Assembly (NCBI GenBank): GCA_965234405.1
Contig: OZ248346.1
Source of the DNA: Planktophila turicensis
Lineage (GTDB): Bacteria; Actinomycetota; Actinomycetes; Nanopelagicales; Nanopelagicaceae
Direction: 5' to 3' (one strand)
DNA length: 64,000 nucleotides
Within the stretch, counting starts at the first letter, position 1. Each line of letters starts with the position of its first letter. A program made the translations under genes and the position numbers. The notes beneath the pieces are model-generated. The model saw only the letters and a program-made list of their open reading frames with translations. It searched no databases and was not told the origin of the DNA. This document shows, piece after piece, positions 58,738 through 64,000 of the stretch.

Positions 58738-59184
58738 TTAAGCAGAAACTACAGCGAGTGAAACTGTTGCAACAACGTTATGTGCAAGAGAAACCTTTAC
58801 TGAGTGTGTTCCTGTCTTCTTGATGTGGCCAGCAGTCTTGAGATTGTGGCGATCGATATCAACACCAGTAGCTGACTTAATTGCAGCTGCGATGTCCTTA
58901 TCTGTAACAGAACCAAAGAGACGACCAGCTGTGCCGGTCTTTACCTTGATTGTTACTGATGCCTTCTCGAGCGTTGCCTTGATCTCCTTAGCGTGATCGA
59001 GATCGCGGACTTCGCGCGCAGCACGTGCACGACGGATTCCTTCGATCTGCTTCTCGCCACCAAGTGACCATGAGATTGCAAAGCCACGTGGCAACAAGAA
59101 GTTGCGACCGTAGCCATCTTTAACAGTTACAACATCGCCGGCGTTACCGAGCTTATTTACTTCACGAGTAAGAATGAGTTTCAT
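58738..59184 (-). CDS. rplI: 50S ribosomal protein L9
   Basis: The N-terminal RNA-binding domain (MKLILTREVNKLGNAGDVV, YGRNFLLPRG) is joined by a long helix (about 40-75) to the C-terminal domain (GRLFGSVTDKDIAAAI). Length 148 is standard. Last gene of the operon, 13 bases after rpsR. Confidence 0.98.
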   Translation of the reverse strand: MKLILTREVNKLGNAGDVVTVKDGYGRNFLLPRGFAISWSLGGEKQIEGIRRARAAREVRDLDHAKEIKATLEKASVTIKVKTGTAGRLFGSVTDKDIAAAIKSATGVDIDRHNLKTAGHIKKTGTHSVKVSLAHNVVATVSLAVVSA

Positions 59185-59197
59185 AGTTCAAGCCCCC

Positions 59198-59485
59198 TTA
59201 TCGTGCTGAAGATGTGTAAGGCAGAAGAGCAACTTCACGGCTGTTCTTAACAGCTGTTGCTACTGCGCGCTGATGTTGTGTGCATGCACCTGTAACTCGG
59301 CGAGCGCGGATCTTGCCGCGATCAGAGATGTACTTGCGAAGGGTCGCGATATCTTTGTAATCGATATATGTGACCTTGTCGCGACAGAAGCTGCATGGCT
59401 TCTTCTTGAACTTCTTATTAAGGGCAGCAGCCTTCGCGCCCTTGTTCTTTGGCTCGCGTAGAGCCCGGTTATTTCTTGCTCCCAT
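59198..59485 (-). CDS. rpsR: 30S ribosomal protein S18
   Basis: A 95-residue S18 with the core YIDYKDIATLRKYISDRGKI and RVTGACTQHQRAVATAVKNS. CSFC (near 32-35) together with C68 marks the zinc-binding C+ form, which in mycobacteria is exchanged for a Cys-free form under zinc limitation. Shine-Dalgarno AAGGAG precedes the ATG. Confidence 0.97.
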   Translation of the reverse strand: MGARNNRALREPKNKGAKAAALNKKFKKKPCSFCRDKVTYIDYKDIATLRKYISDRGKIRARRVTGACTQHQRAVATAVKNSREVALLPYTSSAR

Positions 59486-59507
59486 TGTGGTGCTCCTTTT
59501 CGGGTGC

Positions 59508-59525
59508 CCCTCTATCGCTAGAGGG
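59508..59525 (-). other. GCGA-tetraloop hairpin between ssb and rpsR
   Basis: On the minus strand CCCTCTA-GCGA-TAGAGGG forms a perfect 7-bp stem with a GNRA loop, 22 bases ahead of rpsR. It is a candidate site for RNA processing or translational control inside the operon. Confidence 0.6.
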
Positions 59526-59549
59526 AATGGATTGTCGGTTAGTTACTTG

Positions 59550-60050
59550 TTAAAAAGGTGGTTCGTCGGTTGTAGATGTTCCCCATCCACCACCGGCTGG
59601 TGACGTTGACGCTGCTGCCCAAGGATCATCGTTAAATGATTCTGCAGAAGCTGGTGCTGCAGCTCCGCCACTTCCGCCTGCACGCTGGGTACGAGTGACC
59701 TTAGCTGTTGCATTGCGAAGTGATGGACCTACTTCATCTACTTCTACCTCAAACACTGTGCGCTTTTCGCCTTCTTTTGTTTCGTACGAACGCTGCTTGA
59801 GACGACCAGAGAGAATGACGCGCATTCCCTTTGTCAGTGACTCTGCAACATTCTCAGCCGCTTGACGCCAGATTTGGCATTGAAGGAAGAGGCTCTCGCC
59901 ATCTTTCCATTCGTTAGTTGCCTTATCGAGATAACGAGGTGTTGAAGCAACGCGGAATTTTGCTACCGCTGCACCACTTGGGGTGAAACGTAGCTCTGGA
60001 TCGTCAACTAGGTTGCCGATCATTGTGATTGTTGTATCTCCTGCTGCCAT
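59550..60050 (-). CDS. ssb: single-stranded DNA-binding protein
   Basis: The OB fold covers about 1-115 (GNLVDDPELRFTPSGAAVAKF, FLQCQIWRQAAENVAES, GRLKQRSYETKEG). A Gly/Ala/Ser-rich linker leads to the acidic tip DEPPF that recruits partner proteins. Length 166. The 130 bases between rpsF and ssb contain a TTCCGA...TCGGAA hairpin (60149-60173), so ssb may also have its own start of transcription. Confidence 0.97.
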   Translation of the reverse strand: MAAGDTTITMIGNLVDDPELRFTPSGAAVAKFRVASTPRYLDKATNEWKDGESLFLQCQIWRQAAENVAESLTKGMRVILSGRLKQRSYETKEGEKRTVFEVEVDEVGPSLRNATAKVTRTQRAGGSGGAAAPASAESFNDDPWAAASTSPAGGGWGTSTTDEPPF

Positions 60051-60180
60051 TTTATTTCCTCTTATCTACTCGTGGAGTCCGTGCTAATAAATTACTCGTC
60101 TACTCTGACTTTTCGTTTTCGAAACACCGCAGCTGTGGATGAATTGAGTTCCGATTAGCGCAGCGGTTCGGAATTGAAAA

Positions 60181-60465
60181 CTAGAGCGGACGCATAACCT
60201 TTGTACGAAGAACAGATTCGTTCAGGTTGAGCTGACGATCCAATTCCTTGATAGCCGCTGGCTCGCAGTGCATATCTACAACTGCGTAAATGCCTTCTGG
60301 CTTCTTATTGATTTCGAAAGACATGCGGCGCTTGCCCCAAACATCGAGCTTGTCGACGCGGCCTCCGCTGTCCTTGATGATCTTGAGATATGTCTCAAGT
60401 GATGGTGTGACTGTACGTTCTTCGAGTTCTGGATCGAGAATGACCATTAATTCATAGTGACGCAT
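60181..60465 (-). CDS. rpsF: 30S ribosomal protein S6
   Basis: A 94-residue ribosomal protein with MRHYELMVILDPELEE and VDKLDVWGKRRMSFEINK, binding partner of S18 on 16S rRNA. Shine-Dalgarno AAAGGAGG is strong. First gene of rpsF-ssb-rpsR-rplI. Confidence 0.97.
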   Translation of the reverse strand: MRHYELMVILDPELEERTVTPSLETYLKIIKDSGGRVDKLDVWGKRRMSFEINKKPEGIYAVVDMHCEPAAIKELDRQLNLNESVLRTKVMRPL

Positions 60466-60498
60466 GCGTTAACCCGACCTCCTTTGGACTAAGACGGC

Positions 60499-60513
60499 CA
60501 CGGCATTTCCGTG
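60499..60513 (-). promoter_or_regulatory. rpsF leader hairpin (possible S6:S18 control)
   Basis: CACGG-aaatg-CCGTG folds 33 bases upstream of the rpsF ATG. Autogenous control of this operon by the S6:S18 complex through a leader hairpin is known in other bacteria; I did not confirm the required bulged CCG and partner loop here. Confidence 0.35.
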
Positions 60514-60568
60514 ACAGGAGGGTTAATACTCCTTATAAATAATCCCGGTGGGACGATTTACGAGGAGG

Positions 60569-61756
60569 TTAAGGGTAACTCTCGCCTGTAGATAAGAGAA
60601 ATTGGCTTGGAAATACGCGTGAGCTTTGATGGCGGGCGGCTAGGCGGACCAGGAGCGCGATTGAGGCCCCGATGCGGATCAAGGTGATGACCGAATAGGC
60701 CACAACTGGCAAGCCGAACTTTGCACCAGTTACCTGGGCCAGGTGTTGCCAGATTGCAAGGTGATACAAAATTTCTGCACCTTGCCAGAACCAGAAAACT
60801 TTAAGGTCTCGCTTATCGGCAAGTGCAATTACTGCAAGCGGTGTTAGCCATAAAACATATTGCGGTGAATACACCTTACTTACAGCCATCACGATGATCA
60901 TGACAAAGATTGCAATCTGTGCCAGCTGTGGGGGTGTGCGAAGTTGCAAGAGATAAATGGCAAGAGATGTCAGACCAATTGCAAGAAGAAGAACAGATAA
61001 ATAATTTTGGTGCGTTAAATCAAGACCTAAATTAGAGAGTGCGTACCAAAGAGATCCCCAGTCAGAACCTCGATTGAGATTGAGATCGTAGAAACGCCAC
61101 CAACCTTCAGGAGTTGTTAGTGCAACAGGAAGATTTATCGCGATAAATGTTGTCAACGTAATTGCTGCGTACTTTACAAACTTAGCCATCTTCTCTTGTC
61201 TAAAGAAAATGATTGCAAGAGGAATAAGTAAGAAGACGGGTAAAAACTTTGTGGAGATTGCAATTCCGAGTGCAATCGCACTTGCTAATTCGGCTTTCCG
61301 ATCAAACCAATAAATCGCAAGCAACATCGTGGCAATCGCCCACAAATCCCAATTGATATACAACGATGCGATTGCAGCGGGTGCAAGAGGCAGCAAGTAA
61401 CTAAATTCTGGTTTCATCTTAAATACAAGAAGAGAGATAAAGATAAAGAGCAGAGCAAGCAAAAGTGCGCTGCCATAGAAGTAGTTGTTAACGCCTGCAG
61501 GAATTACCTTTGCAGTCGCCCACATGATCGCGCCTTGAATTACTGGATACTCAACGGATTCGGCCCCGCTGCTATATGCCCACACCCCTTTATCTAGGCC
61601 TCTTTCGCCATAGAGTGCAGGAATATCTGAATAACAAGCGTGTACGTATTGATCAGGTGATTGCCAGTTGTTTTCAGCGCAATAGTTGAACTTTGCGAAA
61701 CTTAAAAGCGAAGCAAGAAGTGCGAGTAACAATATGACGCGAGTAGAAACGCGCAT
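60569..61756 (-). CDS. GT87-family (DUF2029) polyprenyl-phosphate-dependent mannosyltransferase-like membrane protein
   Basis: A 395-residue protein with about ten membrane helices and an early external loop holding acidic residues (residues 36-72, with YVHACYSDIPALYGERGLD), as in actinobacterial GT-C enzymes that use polyprenyl-phosphate mannose. It occupies the place of mycobacterial Rv0051 between ponA1 and rpsF. The acceptor is unknown. It starts 5 bases after ponA. Confidence 0.85.
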   Translation of the reverse strand: MRVSTRVILLLALLASLLSFAKFNYCAENNWQSPDQYVHACYSDIPALYGERGLDKGVWAYSSGAESVEYPVIQGAIMWATAKVIPAGVNNYFYGSALLLALLFIFISLLVFKMKPEFSYLLPLAPAAIASLYINWDLWAIATMLLAIYWFDRKAELASAIALGIAISTKFLPVFLLIPLAIIFFRQEKMAKFVKYAAITLTTFIAINLPVALTTPEGWWRFYDLNLNRGSDWGSLWYALSNLGLDLTHQNYLSVLLLAIGLTSLAIYLLQLRTPPQLAQIAIFVMIIVMAVSKVYSPQYVLWLTPLAVIALADKRDLKVFWFWQGAEILYHLAIWQHLAQVTGAKFGLPVVAYSVITLIRIGASIALLVRLAARHQSSRVFPSQFLLSTGESYP

Positions 61757-61761
61757 AGAAA

Positions 61762-63687
61762 TTACTTCTTCTTCATTGATTGGCGGCCACCACTAGTCAT
61801 GACGACTGGGTCGAGTCCACCAATATTTGCAGGCGCTGGGAAGCTCATAACTGGTTCGCCCTTAAGCGCGCCCTTCATAAATGCAGTCCAGATCTTCGCT
61901 GGGAAAGTTCCACCAGTAACAGATGTAAGTCCACCGATTCCATTTAGTGATTCAGATGCGCTGTCACGGAAGAGTGCAACCGATGCTGCAAGCTGTGGTG
62001 TGTATGCGCTAAACCACGCAGATGCGTTTGACTGTGAAGTTCCGGTCTTACCTGCAGCAGGTCGACCAAGTGCAAGTGCTGCTCCACCGGTTCCGCCATT
62101 AACAACGCTCTTCAATGAGTGAGTCAGGTCAGCCATAACATCTTTGCTAAATACTTCTTGTGTCTGTGGCTTTCCTTCATACAAGACGCCTTTGTTAGGC
62201 CCGATCACCTGAGTAACCATGTATGGCTTTGAGTAAACACCTTGCGCGGCAAATGTTGCATATGAGTTTGCAACATCAATCACGTGAGGGCTTGCAACAC
62301 CAAGAACTACTGATGGAGTTGCAATCATCGCAACGCTTTCTGGAATTCCGGCGCGGCGTGCAGCGTCAACAACTTTATCCATGCCCGCCTTAATGCCGAG
62401 TGGAACGAAAACTGTATTTACTGAGTGCTGAGTTGCAGTGAGTAAATCAATCTGGCCCCAGCCTTCATCGCCATAATTTGAAACAAGATATGGCTTACCG
62501 AGATCATCAAAAGTTTGTGGTGAATCACCATTCCACATTGACGTTAAAGGAATGCCTGCTTCAAGTCCTGCGATGATCGCAAACGGCTTAAAGGTAGAGC
62601 CGGCTAGCGCAATTGATTGTGTGGCATCGTTTAATTGGCGCACTACATAATCTTTTCCACCATACATAGCTACTACTTCACCCGTTCCTGGGCGAATCGC
62701 GACAAGGGCGGTATGAAGATTTGATGGTGCAGGGCTCGGCGTAAATTTATTCACTGCATCTACTGCAGATTGCTGTGCGCGCTGATCAAGAGTTGTCTTA
62801 ATGACGTATCCACCAACAAGAAGTTGATCTTGAGTAAATCCGAGCTTGCTCAACTCTTTCTGAACAGCATCAATGATGTAACCCTTAGGTCCGCTGAGCT
62901 GGCCAGATGTTGTGCGTGGAGCAATCATCGGCATCTTTGCAGCCTTTGCTTCTGCCTCAGTGATCCACTTCTTATCGAGCATTCCGTTAATAACGTAGGT
63001 GAAACGAGCCTCTAGACGAGCCTTATTGCGCGCCTTCTGCTCTTTATCTCCGTAGAACGGATCGTAGAGTCCCGGAGAGCGCAAAATACTTGCCACGATT
63101 GCGCTCTGAGAAATGGTGAGCTGGTTCGCGTTGCGGTTGAAGTACTGCTGCGCAGCAGTCTGCACACCATAAGCACCACGACCGAAGTAAATAGTGTTGA
63201 GGTAATTTTCAAGGATCTGATCTTTTGTCAGAGCATTTTCAAGCTTCAGTGAAATGACAAGTTCTTTAATCTTTCGCTGAACCGTACGGCTGGGCGTTAA
63301 GAAAGCAGTCTTTGCATACTGCTGCGTGATCGTTGATCCACCTTCGCCATTGAGCGAACCGGATTTCAAGTTATTTAAAAGTGCGCGAGCAATACCCGTT
63401 GCGCTAAATGCGCGGTTGGAATAGAAGTTGCGATCTTCTGCTGCCATCACTGCATAGCGAAGGCGAAGTGGAATCTTTGCTAGCGGCAGCACTTGGCGGT
63501 TCTGAGTACCAATACGACCGATCTCAGAACCATTTGAATATTGAATGATTGTTGATTGGCTATTGACGTATGCATTGGGATCAGGAATTGAAACAGTAAA
63601 CCAAGCGAAGGCGAAGAGCGTTGCTCCTGCGACAAAGCCGAAACCAGCTAGGAATACTCCGGCGCGGATCAACTTGGTTTTTAGCAT
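61762..63687 (-). CDS. ponA: bifunctional class A penicillin-binding protein
   Basis: This makes and crosslinks peptidoglycan. A cytoplasmic/membrane anchor (about 7-32) precedes the GT51 transglycosylase with the catalytic Glu in AAEDRNFYS near 86 and GGSTITQQYAK. The transpeptidase has SxxK in AGSTFKPF near 365, SVN in QHSVNTVF and KTGTS near 547. Length 641 is short for ponA1 because there is no PASTA or long Pro-rich tail. A plausible PknB substrate or partner, as inference. Confidence 0.95.
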   Translation of the reverse strand: MLKTKLIRAGVFLAGFGFVAGATLFAFAWFTVSIPDPNAYVNSQSTIIQYSNGSEIGRIGTQNRQVLPLAKIPLRLRYAVMAAEDRNFYSNRAFSATGIARALLNNLKSGSLNGEGGSTITQQYAKTAFLTPSRTVQRKIKELVISLKLENALTKDQILENYLNTIYFGRGAYGVQTAAQQYFNRNANQLTISQSAIVASILRSPGLYDPFYGDKEQKARNKARLEARFTYVINGMLDKKWITEAEAKAAKMPMIAPRTTSGQLSGPKGYIIDAVQKELSKLGFTQDQLLVGGYVIKTTLDQRAQQSAVDAVNKFTPSPAPSNLHTALVAIRPGTGEVVAMYGGKDYVVRQLNDATQSIALAGSTFKPFAIIAGLEAGIPLTSMWNGDSPQTFDDLGKPYLVSNYGDEGWGQIDLLTATQHSVNTVFVPLGIKAGMDKVVDAARRAGIPESVAMIATPSVVLGVASPHVIDVANSYATFAAQGVYSKPYMVTQVIGPNKGVLYEGKPQTQEVFSKDVMADLTHSLKSVVNGGTGGAALALGRPAAGKTGTSQSNASAWFSAYTPQLAASVALFRDSASESLNGIGGLTSVTGGTFPAKIWTAFMKGALKGEPVMSFPAPANIGGLDPVVMTSGGRQSMKKK

Positions 63688-63713
63688 GTCGTTAGATTAC
63701 TGCTGAATTACAG

Positions 63714-64000
63714 CTACTTCAGCGAAGCAAAGTCCTCATCTTCAAGTGTTCGCTGTTTACGTGGCGCTTTACGCTCGCGCCCATCACCTAATAAGTATGT
63801 GGAGCAGAGGTGATTCCAGGAACATTCGCGACAAACCTCAACGACATAGACAGAGAATTCACCGAATTCTGATTCCATCTCATTTAACTCATCGCCATTC
63901 TTGATGCGACCTGAGAACTGGCCGAGCTGATCGCCAAAGGTGTAACGAAGCTCAACGAGTGAATCCTTCTTGCAGACCGGACACTTTCTATCTGCTTTCT
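63714..64000 (-). CDS. DUF5318 zinc-ribbon-like protein, C-terminal part (5' end outside window)
   Basis: The minus-strand frame runs off the right edge; 95 residues are visible. Two Cys pairs, CPVC near the visible N-terminus and CRECSWNHLC in the middle, suggest a metal site, and the segment EFSVYVVEVCREC is typical of this actinobacteria-specific family (mycobacterial Rv0049, which also sits beside ponA1). Function unknown. The tail is charged and ends DEDFASLK. Confidence 0.8.
   Translation of the reverse strand, partial: KADRKCPVCKKDSLVELRYTFGDQLGQFSGRIKNGDELNEMESEFGEFSVYVVEVCRECSWNHLCSTYLLGDGRERKAPRKQRTLEDEDFASLK

Overview
The window reads as a low-to-mid GC, strongly streamlined actinobacterium. 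Inference from gene content, compactness and base composition points to the freshwater acI / Nanopelagicales group (Planktophila-like), but no 16S rRNA is present to prove it. Actinobacterial markers are CrgA, a PASTA-domain PknB with a PP2C phosphatase, a DUF5318 protein beside ponA, FprA, a FadE5-like acyl-CoA dehydrogenase, and the order DUF5318-ponA-GT87-rpsF-ssb-rpsR-rplI-dnaB known from Mycobacterium near oriC. I support about 57 protein genes (two cut by the window ends) and four tRNAs. There are no insertion sequences, prophage, CRISPR array or rRNA. Gaps are tiny and several convergent genes overlap at their stops.

Layout. 1-1867 (+): amino-sugar genes (ROK kinase end, nagA) and a SnoaL-like protein. 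1864-9140 (-): fprA, tRNA-Ser(GCU), and a putA / alditol oxidase / secreted EEP hydrolase operon. 9215-10669 (+): aminopeptidase P. 10658-15159 (-): sdhCAB, a small membrane protein and a fluoride-channel pair. 15330-19095 (-): GDPD, pheA, serS and HAD, ending in tRNA-Ser(UGA). 19132-22643 (+): PP2C, pknB and a cytochrome P450. Then trpG/pabA (-) and crgA (+).

23581-40608 is an L-rhamnose / rhamnoside island. The minus-strand operon carries a solute-binding protein, two ABC permeases, a GH78 alpha-L-rhamnosidase, a GH3 glycosidase and an MFS transporter. lldD and rhaM-rhaI-rhaEW-rhaB lie on the plus strand, and a LacI-type regulator between them on the minus strand. Together they predict: import, cytoplasmic hydrolysis of rhamnosides, mutarotation, isomerisation, phosphorylation, aldol cleavage to DHAP plus L-lactaldehyde, oxidation to L-lactate by the fused dehydrogenase, and oxidation to pyruvate by LldD. 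Three copies of an operator close to TTGAATCGTTTCAA sit beside three transcription starts, two of them just downstream of recognisable -35/-10 promoters.

40626-64000 holds a membrane Fe-S reductase (+), then rhomboid, cyclophilin, tRNA-Ala, tRNA-Ile, gyrA and gyrB (-), a two-component system (+), htpX, lemA and dcd (-), fadE and an EamA exporter (+), dnaB (-), corA (+), then rplI, rpsR, ssb, rpsF, GT87, ponA and DUF5318 (-). dnaA, dnaN and recF are absent although their usual neighbours are here. A phased array of DnaA-box-like 9-mers lies between dnaB and corA, and two more lie upstream of gyrB.

Recurring signals: at least eight genes start 6-7 bases after a TANNNT hexamer with no Shine-Dalgarno, as expected for leaderless mRNAs. 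One fluoride-channel gene appears to start at CTG.
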